DNA from: Halomonas chromatireducens
GTDB lineage: Bacteria; Pseudomonadota; Gammaproteobacteria; Pseudomonadales; Halomonadaceae
Direction of reading: 5' to 3'
Assembly (NCBI RefSeq): GCF_001545155.1
Contig: NZ_CP014226.1
Location: 976,038-1,040,037, forward strand
Length of the DNA stretch: 64,000 bases
Of the stretch, positions 20,545 to 33,505 are shown piece by piece; the first letter of the stretch is position 1, and each line of letters opens with the position of its first letter. The translations under genes were made by a program, and so were the position numbers. A model generated the notes under the pieces. The model had not been told where the DNA came from, did no database searches, and saw only the letters and a program-made list of their open reading frames with translations.

Positions 20545-21030
20545 TCATTCCAGAGAACGCAGCTCGTCCAGCAGCCGGCGGGTAGCATCGCGGCGCAGCT
20601 CCTGCCGTGCCTCTTCGCGGATATCCTCCTGAGCCAACAAGTTGTCATCGCTGACTGTAAAGCGGGTAACGACCTCGATCTGCCGCTGAGGCAGTCGATA
20701 GGCCCCATCGGATTGCCGCTGAACCGAGTAGGGCACCCGGAGCTCCATTTCCACCTCGCGGGGCCCCGTTCCCTGGATGCCGAGGGGGCGTTCACGGAAC
20801 GCCTCGGCACCCAGGTTCAAAACCAGTGGCGCCTGGGCATGCACACGGGTATCGCCGGATTCCAGCCTTTCCCGCACCATTCCGACAAGGTCGCTCTCGC
20901 TACCGGCGATGGCGATCTCGCTGAGGGCCGGGCCGGTCGCATCGAGACCTCTCAGACGATAGCCACAGCCTGTGAGGCCGAGACTGGCGCTGCCGGTCAG
21001 CAATAACCCGAGGAAGGTGCGTCGCTGCAT
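20545..21030 (-). CDS. lptE: LPS-assembly lipoprotein LptE
   Basis: A 161-aa outer-membrane lipoprotein that plugs LptD during LPS insertion. The start MQRRTFLGLLLTGSAS at 21030 leads to lipobox LTGC and the family motif CGYRLRG. Low sequence conservation elsewhere is normal for LptE. Position between leuS and holA supports the call. Confidence 0.92.
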   Translation of the reverse strand: MQRRTFLGLLLTGSASLGLTGCGYRLRGLDATGPALSEIAIAGSESDLVGMVRERLESGDTRVHAQAPLVLNLGAEAFRERPLGIQGTGPREVEMELRVPYSVQRQSDGAYRLPQRQIEVVTRFTVSDDNLLAQEDIREEARQELRRDATRRLLDELRSLE

Positions 21031-21049
21031 TGATCGACTCCTGGGGGCG

Positions 21050-24424
<3,375 letters not shown>

Positions 24425-26563
24425 ATGGCACAACTACTTAAAAAGCTGTTTAGCCTGCCACGGCGTCATAAGCAGACTATCCAGCTCCTGGCCGATTCTT
24501 TTCTAATTGTGGTCAGTTTCTTTACTGCGATGCTGCTGCGGCTGGACTCAACGCGTTTCCTTACGGATCCTGCAGTGTGGATGGCATTACCTGTGGTGGT
24601 GCCGGTTAGTTTAATCATCTTCATGAGATTAGGTTTCTACCGTGCCATCATTCGTTATATGGGTCTCAAGGCCTTCCAGGCCGTAATGGCCGGGGTCATG
24701 GGTTCGGCCTTGACGCTGGGTGTCGTCAGCACTGTGTTTAGTCTACCTGTCCCGCGGTCTGTGCCCTTTATCTACATCATGCTAGCGCTGATGACCATCG
24801 GTGGTGTACGACTAGCGTTGCGCCTGCTGTATCAACGCGGTCAACAGCGCCTCAAGACGCGGGTGCTGATCTACGGTGCAGGGGCTGCAGGCAGGCAGTT
24901 GGTGATGTCGCTTCACCATGGGCGGGACTACGAGCCGGTCGGATTCGTCGATTATGCGCCGAAGTTGCAGGGAACTCATGTTCAGGGGCTTAGAGTGTAT
25001 GCCCCAGACGACACTAACCGTGTAATCAATAGCTATGGCGTCGAAAAATTGCTGTTAGCGGTGCCGGAAGCCACTCGCTCCCGTCGTCAGGATATCATTG
25101 AGTCGCTGGAGCCGCTATCCATCCCGGTTCAGACAATTCCTGACATGGCGGATGTCATTTCCGGTAAAGCTAAGTTCAACGAGCTGCGCGACGTGGCGGT
25201 CGAGGACTTGTTGGGCCGAGACCCGGTGCCTCCCGACCAGACTCTCATGGTGGCGAATATAGCAGGAAAGGTCGTCATGGTTACTGGTGCTGGAGGCTCA
25301 ATTGGCAGTGAGCTCTGTCGCCAAATTCTCCGGCAGCATCCAAGTAAACTGCTGCTGGTCGATGCCTCGGAATTTTCACTTTACCGTATTGAAAACGATC
25401 TACAGCGCATCGCAGCAGCTGAGTCGATAGAGGTCGTTTTCAAACCTATCCTGGCATCAGTACAAAATGGTGATCGCATTAAAGGGTTGCTGGATTATTT
25501 TGGGGTTAGCACCATCTACCATGCCGCAGCTTATAAGCATGTGCCAATGGTTGAATATAACCCCGGGGAGGGGGTGCTAAACAACGTATTCGGCACCTTG
25601 GCAGTAGCCAAGGCAGCCATCGCTGCAGGTGTCGACGACATGGTATTAATCTCTACCGACAAAGCGGTCAGGCCTACCAATGTTATGGGTGCCAGCAAGC
25701 GAATGGCAGAGCTAGTCTGCCAGTCGATGGCCGCCTTGCAGCAAAAGACCCGCTTCTCCATGGTGAGATTCGGAAACGTGCTGGGATCGTCTGGCTCCGT
25801 TGTACCTCTCTTCCGCAAGCAGATCGAAATGGGTGGCCCTATCACTGTCACCCACCCAGAAATCACACGTTACTTCATGACAATTCCAGAGGCAGCTCAG
25901 TTGGTGATACAGGCCGGAGGCATGGCCCGGGGTGGCGATGTGTTTGTTCTCGACATGGGCAAGCCGGTCAGGATCGTCGAGTTGGCAACACGGATGGTGC
26001 GCCTGACTGGCCTCGAGCCACACTTCCCCCAGTCGAACCCATCCTCCCCGCAGGTTTTGCGTAAGGGATGTCCGGTGGGTCAGGGACTGGCAGAAGGAGA
26101 AAAAAAGGGTGATATCTCTATCATTTTCACTGGGCTGCGCCCTGGCGAGAAGCTCTATGAAGAACTTCTCGTGACCGAGGCTGTAGGCAAGACGCGTCAT
26201 CCTCGGATCATGACGGCCAACGAAGCTTCACTAAGTTGGGAGGAACTAGAGCCGATTCTCTCATCCTTGCACACAGCCTGTAAGAATCAGGATGCAGACA
26301 GCATTCGTCGCGTGCTGATGGAAGCGCCGACCCAGTACCACCCCCAGTCTGATGTTATCGATTTCGAGCCACAAGCGCGAAGCACCGATACGACTCCCAG
26401 TCCTGGCATGTCTGAAACAGTCTTGTCGAAAGGAGGAAAATCGCCATCACAGGTCGAGATGTCCACCAACTGGCAAGAAACAAGCACGTCTCGGGAAGAG
26501 GGGGGAAGCAGCGGTAAACCGGTTACAGCCAGTGTGGCCTTCTATTCACCCAAAGGGCGCTAG
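24425..26563 (+). CDS. WbpM/CapD-type nucleotide-sugar 4,6-dehydratase
   Basis: A 712-aa inner-membrane enzyme of polysaccharide precursor synthesis. Four N-terminal membrane helices (about 20-130) precede a first Rossmann-like domain (VLIYGAGAAGRQLV). The catalytic SDR domain has VTGAGGSIGSEL near residue 285, STDKAVRPTNVMGASKRMAE and FTGLRPGEKLYEEL. The family converts UDP-GlcNAc-type sugars to 4-keto-6-deoxy forms; as in WbpM, Met replaces the usual catalytic Tyr before the Lys. The last ~70 residues are Ser/Thr-rich and without recognised domain. An unusual insert (PQSNPSSPQVLRKGCPVGQ) follows the active-site domain. Confidence 0.88.
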   Translation: MAQLLKKLFSLPRRHKQTIQLLADSFLIVVSFFTAMLLRLDSTRFLTDPAVWMALPVVVPVSLIIFMRLGFYRAIIRYMGLKAFQAVMAGVMGSALTLGVVSTVFSLPVPRSVPFIYIMLALMTIGGVRLALRLLYQRGQQRLKTRVLIYGAGAAGRQLVMSLHHGRDYEPVGFVDYAPKLQGTHVQGLRVYAPDDTNRVINSYGVEKLLLAVPEATRSRRQDIIESLEPLSIPVQTIPDMADVISGKAKFNELRDVAVEDLLGRDPVPPDQTLMVANIAGKVVMVTGAGGSIGSELCRQILRQHPSKLLLVDASEFSLYRIENDLQRIAAAESIEVVFKPILASVQNGDRIKGLLDYFGVSTIYHAAAYKHVPMVEYNPGEGVLNNVFGTLAVAKAAIAAGVDDMVLISTDKAVRPTNVMGASKRMAELVCQSMAALQQKTRFSMVRFGNVLGSSGSVVPLFRKQIEMGGPITVTHPEITRYFMTIPEAAQLVIQAGGMARGGDVFVLDMGKPVRIVELATRMVRLTGLEPHFPQSNPSSPQVLRKGCPVGQGLAEGEKKGDISIIFTGLRPGEKLYEELLVTEAVGKTRHPRIMTANEASLSWEELEPILSSLHTACKNQDADSIRRVLMEAPTQYHPQSDVIDFEPQARSTDTTPSPGMSETVLSKGGKSPSQVEMSTNWQETSTSREEGGSSGKPVTASVAFYSPKGR

Positions 26564-26793
26564 CACAGCCCGGGCTAGTGGAGGGTAGTTAGCGACTGGC
26601 CGTCTGTTGCCGTTATGCCGAGGGTAGCAGGCAAAGGAGCGTAGATTCAGCTGACACTAATTTACCGCCTTGGAAAAGTTGTTGCCGGGGCAATTGCTGG
26701 ATATTGAGACGTCCTGACTCGTAGCGAATTGTAAGGCAGGGCCGGGCTTTTGAGAATTGCCTTGGCCTTGAGGGAACCACTAAAGGAAAGAAT

Positions 26794-26809
26794 AAGCGTA
26801 GTGACGCTT
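26794..26809 (+). promoter_or_regulatory. Leader hairpin upstream of the ops element
   Basis: A 6-bp stem AAGCGT / ACGCTT with tetraloop AGTG lies 30 nt before the ops element. It sits in a 334-bp gap between the dehydratase and wza that otherwise shows no gene. Confidence 0.35.
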
Positions 26810-26839
26810 CAGGCCTCGGGGATGCGCCGCACACCTCGG

Positions 26840-26852
26840 GGCGGTAGCGTGC
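26840..26852 (+). promoter_or_regulatory. ops element (RfaH/JUMPstart core)
   Basis: The sequence GGCGGTAGCGTGC matches the ops core exactly on the coding strand, 61 nt upstream of wza. In enterobacteria this element in the leader of capsule and LPS operons pauses RNA polymerase and recruits RfaH, which suppresses termination in long operons. Its position directly before wza-wzb-wzc fits. No rfaH gene lies in the window. Confidence 0.75.
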
Positions 26853-26912
26853 CTGGACGAGATCGCCAAGGCCAGGGCGCCACATACAATTGAAAAAATG
26901 GGGGAACGGCCA

Positions 26913-28031
26913 ATGCGCACTTTGATTGCTACACGCCAGATATTGATTCTCACCGCCATGTTGACGCTCGGAGGCTGTGCTATCGCCCCCGGCGGGCACA
27001 TGGACTACGACACGGGCCCAGCACCGGAACTGGAGCATCTGGTTGATATCGAACCCATCACGCCTGAAATTATCAATTCCCTGGAGCGAGCCGAGCGAAG
27101 GGTTAGCCCCATGCCGTACACACTGCGTAGCCAGATTGCTGACTACGATTATGTTGTTGGACCTGGTGATGTGTTGAGCATCGTGGTTTACGATCATCCT
27201 GAACTGACGATTCCTGCCGGTGCGGAACGCAGCCCCGCAGAGGTCGGGAATCAGGTGCGCGCCGATGGGACAATTTTCTATCCGTTCTTGGGGCGTATTA
27301 ATGTGGCGGGCAAGAACACCGATCAGATCCGCTTACAGATGACTCGCGGCCTTTCCCAATTCCTTACAGATCCTCAGGTCGATGTGTTCGTGGCAGCGTT
27401 CAACTCCAAGAAAATCTATGTTACTGGTGCGGTAGGCTCCCCTGGCGTTCTGCCGATCACCAATGTGCCGATGACAATCATTGATGCCATCAGTGAAGTG
27501 GGTGGCCCTACCTCTGACGCTTTTTGGCATGATCTCACTTTCATTCGCGAAGGCGAGGAGGAGCGACTGTCTTTGTACGCGCTGCTCAGCGAAGGGGACC
27601 AGAGGCAGAATCGGCTGTTACAGGATGGCGACATCATTCACGTCCCCACTGCCGAGAATCAGGGAATCGCCATGATGGGGCAGGTGCGTTCGCCGGGTAA
27701 CTTGCCGATGAATCGCGAGCGTTTGTCGCTTTCGGATGCCATCTCACGAGCGGGCGGCATCAATGAAGTCACTGCCAATGCCTCGGGTATCTTCGTACTG
27801 CGTCGCCAGCCGGAGACAAGCGAAAAACTGGCAACGGTTTATCAGCTCGATGTCAACGATGCCACGGCTTTTGCATTGGCAGGCGCCTTTCCGCTGGAGC
27901 CGCAAGATATTGTCTATGTCACTGCGGCACCGCTGGCTCGCTGGAACCGTGTGATTAGCTTGCTGCTGCCATCCATCGGTCTGCCAGGCGACATCCGCGG
28001 CTCCACTGCCAATCTGGATGAGTTGCTCTGA
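26913..28031 (+). CDS. wza: Polysaccharide export outer-membrane lipoprotein
   Basis: A 372-aa Wza-family translocon. The ATG at 26913 follows GGGGGA; an upstream ATG at 26898 adds five residues. The leader ends in lipobox LTLGGC. The PES domain DYVVGPGDVLSIVVYDHPELT and SLBB repeats (VYVTGAVGSPGVLPITN-like and MMGQVRSPGNLPMN) follow. It forms the octameric channel working with Wzc. It ends 2 nt before wzb. Confidence 0.95.
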   Translation: MRTLIATRQILILTAMLTLGGCAIAPGGHMDYDTGPAPELEHLVDIEPITPEIINSLERAERRVSPMPYTLRSQIADYDYVVGPGDVLSIVVYDHPELTIPAGAERSPAEVGNQVRADGTIFYPFLGRINVAGKNTDQIRLQMTRGLSQFLTDPQVDVFVAAFNSKKIYVTGAVGSPGVLPITNVPMTIIDAISEVGGPTSDAFWHDLTFIREGEEERLSLYALLSEGDQRQNRLLQDGDIIHVPTAENQGIAMMGQVRSPGNLPMNRERLSLSDAISRAGGINEVTANASGIFVLRRQPETSEKLATVYQLDVNDATAFALAGAFPLEPQDIVYVTAAPLARWNRVISLLLPSIGLPGDIRGSTANLDELL

Positions 28032-28033
28032 GA

Positions 28034-28471
28034 ATGTTCGATCACATCCTCATTGTCTGTACGGGCAATATCTGCCGCAGCCCTGTGGCTGCGGCGATGC
28101 TCCGCAAGCGCTTGCCTGAGCGTCGGTTTGAGTCAGCGGGCCTCGGCGCCTTGGTGGGGCAGGGGGTAGATCCCAAGGCGTTGCAGCTGGCCATGGCAGA
28201 TGGCCTCGATGTCGCAGGACATCAGGCGCGCCTGCTCGACGACGATATGATGACCAACGCAGATCTGGTGCTGGTGATGAGCGATGGGCAACGTCGGGAA
28301 ATTGCCAACCGCTGGCCAGAAATGCTAGGCAAGACCATGCGACTCGGGAAGTGGCTGGAGGATGGCGATGGGCGTGATATCCCCGATCCGTATCGTAAAA
28401 GTCATGATGTGTTCAAGCATGTGCATCGGATGTTGTTGCAAGCAACCGATGGTTGGGTGTCGAGACTATGA
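28034..28471 (+). CDS. wzb: Low-molecular-weight protein-tyrosine phosphatase
   Basis: A 145-aa cytoplasmic phosphatase that dephosphorylates Wzc. It carries the P-loop CTGNICRSP (CX5R) near residue 9 and the general-acid loop DIPDPYRKS. Starts 2 nt after wza and precedes wzc by 46 nt. Confidence 0.95.
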   Translation: MFDHILIVCTGNICRSPVAAAMLRKRLPERRFESAGLGALVGQGVDPKALQLAMADGLDVAGHQARLLDDDMMTNADLVLVMSDGQRREIANRWPEMLGKTMRLGKWLEDGDGRDIPDPYRKSHDVFKHVHRMLLQATDGWVSRL

Positions 28472-28517
28472 AACGTGTTGCCCCAATATCTTTCTCAACT
28501 GTCTGAAGTAGAGCGCA

Positions 28518-30716
28518 ATGTCTGATAAACAAGTGACTCAAGCCCCCGCCGAGGAAACCATCGATCTGGGACGCATGTTTGGTGTCCTGATCGATCATAA
28601 ATGGTTGATCATATTCGTTACTGGCCTATTTGCCGTGGTCGGCTTCGTTCACGGTATGTTGGCGACGCCGATTTACCAATCGGATGCGCTTGTGCAGGTA
28701 GAGCGCCGTTCGAGCGTCAGTCCGTTGGGCGATGTGGGCAACATCATTGGCACAGAGAGCCTGAATACACCGGCAGAGCTGCAGATTCTGCAGTCCCGCA
28801 TGGTGCTGGGGCAGGTTGTGGACTGGCTTGGACAGGACATAATCATCCGGCCCGTCGAGCTGCCGGTGATCGGAAATTTCGTTTTGCGCCGCAATATACC
28901 GCGCCCCGGCTTCATGGATGGACAGCCGCATATATGGGGCAATGAAAGTATCGATGTTCCTCGTTTCGAGTTGTCCGACCGGCGCCGGGGCCAGCAGATT
29001 CTGGTTGAGCGTATCCTCGACGATCGTTACCGCGTGCTGGTCAATGGCGAGGCTGTGGGTAATGGACGCATTGGTCAGCCGGAAATATTCCTAGATGGCG
29101 ACCTTGAGTTGACGATCGACGGCTTCGATGCTGCTGTCGGTGCGCGGTTTCAACTGCTCAAGCGGCACCGCAATTCTGCAATCCGCTCCATCGGTAGTCG
29201 CTTGCAGGTAGTGGAAGCCGGAGGCCGAGGGACACCGACAGGAATGCTGCGCATGACCATGGTCGGACCGGATACTCAGGAGATCACCCGTACCCTTGAT
29301 GCAGTGGCGGAAACCTTCCTCACACAGAACGTTGAGCGTCAGTCGGCACAGGCGCAACAGAGCCTGGAGTTCCTGGAGCAGCAGGCTCCCGAACTTCGTG
29401 AACAACTGGTAAGCGCAGAGCAGAATCTCAACGAATATCGCGCCAACCTCGATAGCGTGGACCTCAGCAGCGAAGCTCAGGCAGCCATTCAGCGCTACAT
29501 CGAGCTCGACACCCGGCTGAATGAGCTTGAGTTTCAGGAAGCGGAGCTGGCCCAGCGCTATACACCAAGTCACCCCAGCTATCAGGCACTGCTCCGGCAG
29601 AAGAGCCAGATCGAACAGGATCGTGCCGAGCTCAATGCTCGCGTCAATGAACTGCCGGCTGCCCAGCAAGAAGTTGTGCGTCGGACACGCGATGTGGAAG
29701 TCACCCAGGCAATTTATGTGAACGTCCTCAACAAGATGCAGGAACTTCAGGTCGCCCGGGCCGGCACTATCGGTAACATTCGAATCATAGACCGCGCTGA
29801 AATCTCTGGCCAAGTGTCGCCCAACAGGGCGAGGACCACTATCCTGGCAACGCTGCTGGGCTTGATTCTGGCGATCGGCGTCGTATTACTGCGTGAACTC
29901 TTGCGCCGCGGCGTCGACTCCCCCGAGCAGATCGAGTCTGCCGGACTCCCTGTGTATGCCACCATCCCGCTATCCAGTGCGCAGAACAAGCTGGCACGCC
30001 GGGTCAAGCGTAAACGCCGAAAGCCCGCTCAAGACATTGTGGTGGGAGTCCTGGCGGAGCGAGAACCTTCTGACCTGGCACTTGAGGCCCTGCGTGGCCT
30101 GCGAACCAGCCTGCACTTCGCCATGCTCGAAGGGCGTAACAATCGGTTGATGATCACTGGCCCCAGCCCGGGTGTAGGCAAGAGCTTCGTCAGTATCAAT
30201 CTCGGTGCTGTCAGCGCCCAGGCGGGAAAAAGGGTATTGATTGTGGACGCCGACCTGCGCAAAGGCCACATTCACCACGCCTTTGGCAAGGCGAGCGAAA
30301 ACGGCCTAGCCGACTATCTGGCAGGCCAAATACCGCTGGAGGAAATCATCCAGCCGACTGGAATGGAAAACTACTGGCTCATCACTCGAGGCACGGCGCC
30401 GCCCAATCCCTCCGAACTGCTGATGCAGCCACGTTTTGCCATAGCCATGGAGGAACTGAGTCAACAGTTCGATCTAATTATTGTTGATACACCGCCGGTA
30501 CTGGCTGTGACCGATGCCAGCGTCGTCGGAAAGCAGTGTGATACCACCTTGCTTGTGGCGCGGTTCGAAACCAACCCGGTGCGCGAGATCATGGCAGCCA
30601 AGCGGCGCCTGGAAGGCAACGGTCTGGTAGTGCAGGGCGCCATCCTGAATGCCATGGAGCGCAAGGCATCGACGGCCTCCGGCCACTATGGCTATTACTT
30701 CTATAATTATCGCTAG
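28518..30716 (+). CDS. wzc: Polysaccharide co-polymerase and tyrosine autokinase
   Basis: A 732-aa inner-membrane BY-kinase controlling polymer length and export. TM1 is at about 30-50, a Wzz-type periplasmic domain with coiled coil (about 250-420) follows, and TM2 is near 445. The cytoplasmic kinase has Walker [10 protein letters not shown] (near 547), Walker A' [11 protein letters not shown] and Walker [10 protein letters not shown]. The tail has a tyrosine cluster (YGYYFYNY), the autophosphorylation site type reversed by Wzb. Full length. Confidence 0.95.
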   Translation: MSDKQVTQAPAEETIDLGRMFGVLIDHKWLIIFVTGLFAVVGFVHGMLATPIYQSDALVQVERRSSVSPLGDVGNIIGTESLNTPAELQILQSRMVLGQVVDWLGQDIIIRPVELPVIGNFVLRRNIPRPGFMDGQPHIWGNESIDVPRFELSDRRRGQQILVERILDDRYRVLVNGEAVGNGRIGQPEIFLDGDLELTIDGFDAAVGARFQLLKRHRNSAIRSIGSRLQVVEAGGRGTPTGMLRMTMVGPDTQEITRTLDAVAETFLTQNVERQSAQAQQSLEFLEQQAPELREQLVSAEQNLNEYRANLDSVDLSSEAQAAIQRYIELDTRLNELEFQEAELAQRYTPSHPSYQALLRQKSQIEQDRAELNARVNELPAAQQEVVRRTRDVEVTQAIYVNVLNKMQELQVARAGTIGNIRIIDRAEISGQVSPNRARTTILATLLGLILAIGVVLLRELLRRGVDSPEQIESAGLPVYATIPLSSAQNKLARRVKRKRRKPAQDIVVGVLAEREPSDLALEALRGLRTSLHFAMLEGRNNRLMITGPSPGVGKSFVSINLGAVSAQAGKRVLIVDADLRKGHIHHAFGKASENGLADYLAGQIPLEEIIQPTGMENYWLITRGTAPPNPSELLMQPRFAIAMEELSQQFDLIIVDTPPVLAVTDASVVGKQCDTTLLVARFETNPVREIMAAKRRLEGNGLVVQGAILNAMERKASTASGHYGYYFYNYR

Positions 30717-30738
30717 TAAATACTCAGGTTGTGAGCTC

Positions 30739-31657
30739 ATGAAAGTACTTGTAACGGGTAATGCCGGTTTTATCGGCTTCCACACTGCCAAGCGTCTTCT
30801 CGAGCGTGGCGATAGTGTCGTTGGTTACGATAGTGTCAATGATTACTACGATCCCGCCATTAAAGAAGCGCGGCTAGCGATACTTGAAGAAACGGCGGCG
30901 AACACGGGAAGCGACTACCACTTCATCCGTGACAATTTGGCAGATCAGCCCAGGGTCAATGCTATTTTTGCCGAGCATGCGTTTGATCGAGTGATCCACC
31001 TGGCCGCTCAAGCGGGCGTTCGCTATTCATTGGAGAATCCGCACAGCTACGTAGAGAGCAATGTCGTCGCGTTTACCAATATCCTGGAGGCTTGCCGCTA
31101 TGCCAAGGTTCAACACCTGACCTATGCCAGTACCAGCAGCGTTTATGGGGCCAACACCAAGATGCCGTTCTCTGAGCATGAAGGGGCCAACCACCCTCTG
31201 CAATTCTACGCTGCGACCAAGAAAGCTAACGAGATGATGGCGCACAGCTACAGCCACCTGTTCGGCCTGCCAACCACAGGCCTGCGCTTTTTCACGGTTT
31301 ATGGGCCTTGGGGCCGGCCGGACATGGCGCTATTCAAGTTCACCAAGAACATTCTGGCCGATGAGCCGATCCCGGTCTTCAACCACGGTAACCACACCCG
31401 TGACTTCACCTACGTGGACGACATCGTCGAAGGGGTGATTCGTGCCAGTGACCAGATCGCCGAGCCCAACGCGAACTGGGATAGCAGCCAGCCGGATCCC
31501 GCGACCAGCAGCGCACCCTACCGGCTATTCAACATCGGCAACAACGACCCGGTGAAGCTCAGCGCCTATATCGAAGCGATCGAAGCGGCGCTGGCCAAGC
31601 CGGCCAAGAAAGAGTTACTGCCACTACAGCCGGGCGACGTACCCGATACATACGCCG
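30739..31657 (+). pseudogene. UDP-glucuronate 4-epimerase, 3'-truncated
   Basis: An NAD-dependent extended SDR of the CapI/WbpP-like type making UDP-galacturonate for polysaccharide. The start ATG at 30739 gives [20 protein letters not shown]. Catalytic Ser and Tyr-Lys are in STSSVYG and YAATKKANE, and [15 protein letters not shown] is family-typical. The match runs through [13 protein letters not shown], about 30 residues before the normal C-terminus, then abruptly leaves the family. The frame continues to 31902 only through DNA antisense to rpsE and out of frame with cphA. It is the last intact piece of the polysaccharide operon before a suspicious junction. Confidence 0.85.
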
Positions 31658-31782
31658 ACAGACAGGCCGCGCTTGGCGGCGATGTCGTCCGGCGACTGCA
31701 TGGAAGCGAGGCCCTTGACGGTTGCCCGCACCACGTTCACCGGATTGGTGGAACCGTAGCACTTGGCCAGGACGTCATGGAC
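31656..31782 (-). pseudogene. rpsE: Fragment of ribosomal protein S5 gene
   Basis: Read on the minus strand, about 41 codons give [20 protein letters not shown] then [20 protein letters not shown]. This is the conserved C-terminal part of ribosomal protein S5. It is cut at both ends and has no ribosomal-protein neighbours. The full rpsE must lie elsewhere. The fragment joins two truncated plus-strand genes in opposite orientation. Confidence 0.85.
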
Positions 31783-31795
31783 TCGGCGCGGCGTC

Positions 31796-33505
31796 ATGGA
31801 GCAGCTGCGCAAGGCCGTGGCGCGGCTCATCGATGGTCAGACGACACTGCAGGCGCTGATAGACAGGGAGAACCGGGACCCGCGTCGCGGTATCGGCCAT
31901 GAAAACCTGCTGACACAGATTCAGCTGGACGAACATTCCCATCGGCTGATAGCACAGCAGAATCTTAGCTTGGAGAGCGTCATCGCGACAGGCAAGGTCA
32001 TCTATCTGAAGTCGACGGCGAACCTGAGCACCGGGGGAACTGCAACGGATGTCACCGAGGATGTTCACCCTGAAGTGAAATACGCAGCAGAGCGCATCGC
32101 CCGCCTGGTCGGACTCGATATCATCGGGATCGACCTGCTCGCCGAGACTCTGACGGTGCCCTTGGAGGAGCAGTCTGCCGCAGTGGTCGAAGTCAACGCG
32201 GGTCCGGGATTTCGCATGCACCTTTCACCGACCCATGGCACGGGCCGGGATGTCGGTCATCACGTCATCGAGATGCTATTTCCAGATAAAGAAGACACCG
32301 GTCGCATACCCATTGTTGCGGTGACCGGAACCAACGGAAAAACGACAACGGTACGTTTGATCTCTCACCTGCTCCGTCAAGCGGGAGGCTGTGTCGGCAC
32401 GGCCTGCACTGGGGCCATAGAGATCGACAACCACGTCATCATGCGGGGAGATTACAGCGGACCACAGGCGGCCGTGACCGTTCTGCGCGAGCCAACCGTC
32501 GAGTATGCCGTGTTGGAAGTGGCGCGGGGCGGCATCATGCGTCGCGGGTTGGGTTTCGATGAATGCCAGGTCGGCGTGCTGCTGAATATTGAGAGTGATC
32601 ATCTCGGGGAAAACGACATCCATACCCTGGATGAGCTCGCGCGTTGCAAGACCGTGGTGATCGACGCGGTCCACCAGGAAGGGACGGCCGTGCTCAATGC
32701 CGATGATCCGCGTGTGCTGGCAAGCAGGGAATGGGCCAGAGGGAAGGTGATCTACTTCTCTCTGGATTCCGACTCAGAGCCTGTCCGTGAGCATGTGCAA
32801 GACCATGGGGTCGCATTCACGGTTCATGACGAGTGCATCGTGATGCGCCAAGGGAATGTCGAAGCCTCCATCATCTCGGTAGGGGATACCCCGATTACCT
32901 TCGAAGGCCATGCCCGTTTCAATGTTGCCAATGCCCTGGCCGCCAGCGCCGCAGCCTACGCGCTGGGGCTGAGCATTGCCGATATCCAACTGGGCCTGCA
33001 GACGTTTCACCCGACGCCGGGGCAGAATCCGGGACGCACCAATTTTATCGACGCCGGGGACATAAAAGTGCTGATCGACTACGGCCATAACGTGCCGGCG
33101 CTGAAAGCCCTGAGCGAACTCGTCAGCCGTATCCCTGCTCAGCGGCGCATCAGCGTGGCCAGCGCCCCGGGTAATCGTCGTGATGAAGACCTTTATGCCC
33201 TGGGAGCTCAGTTGGCCAGCATGCATGACATCGTCTTGCTTTGTGAAACGGCGCCTCGGGGCCGCCCCGTCGGTGAAACCGTCGGCCTGCTGCGCGCTGG
33301 GGCAGAATCGGAGTCTGGCACCTGCCGCGTCGAGGTAATCATGGACGAACGTCACGCCGTCGACAGAGCGTTCGACGAGGCCAGGGAGGGCGATCTACTG
33401 GTTCTACTGATCGAGGATATCGAGAGTGCCACCGAACGCCTGCGCGGGCGGCGGTTCTTGCCGGATACCCCAACCGCGGATAGCGACGCAGGTGGACGAA
33501 CATGA
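31796..33505 (+). pseudogene. cphA: Cyanophycin synthetase, 5'-truncated
   Basis: CphA polymerises Asp and Arg into cyanophycin using ATP. Present are the C-terminal half of the ATP-grasp domain ([53 protein letters not shown]) and the entire Mur-ligase-like domain (VAVTGTNGKTTTVRLISHLL, LEVARGGIMRRGLG, NADDPRVLA). About 569 residues remain of a family normally near 870-900. The N-terminal domain and first half of the ATP-grasp are missing. Homology starts right at the rpsE fragment. The ATG at 31796 is only nominal. As it stands it should be inactive; in the real genome an intact cphA probably exists. Confidence 0.88.
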
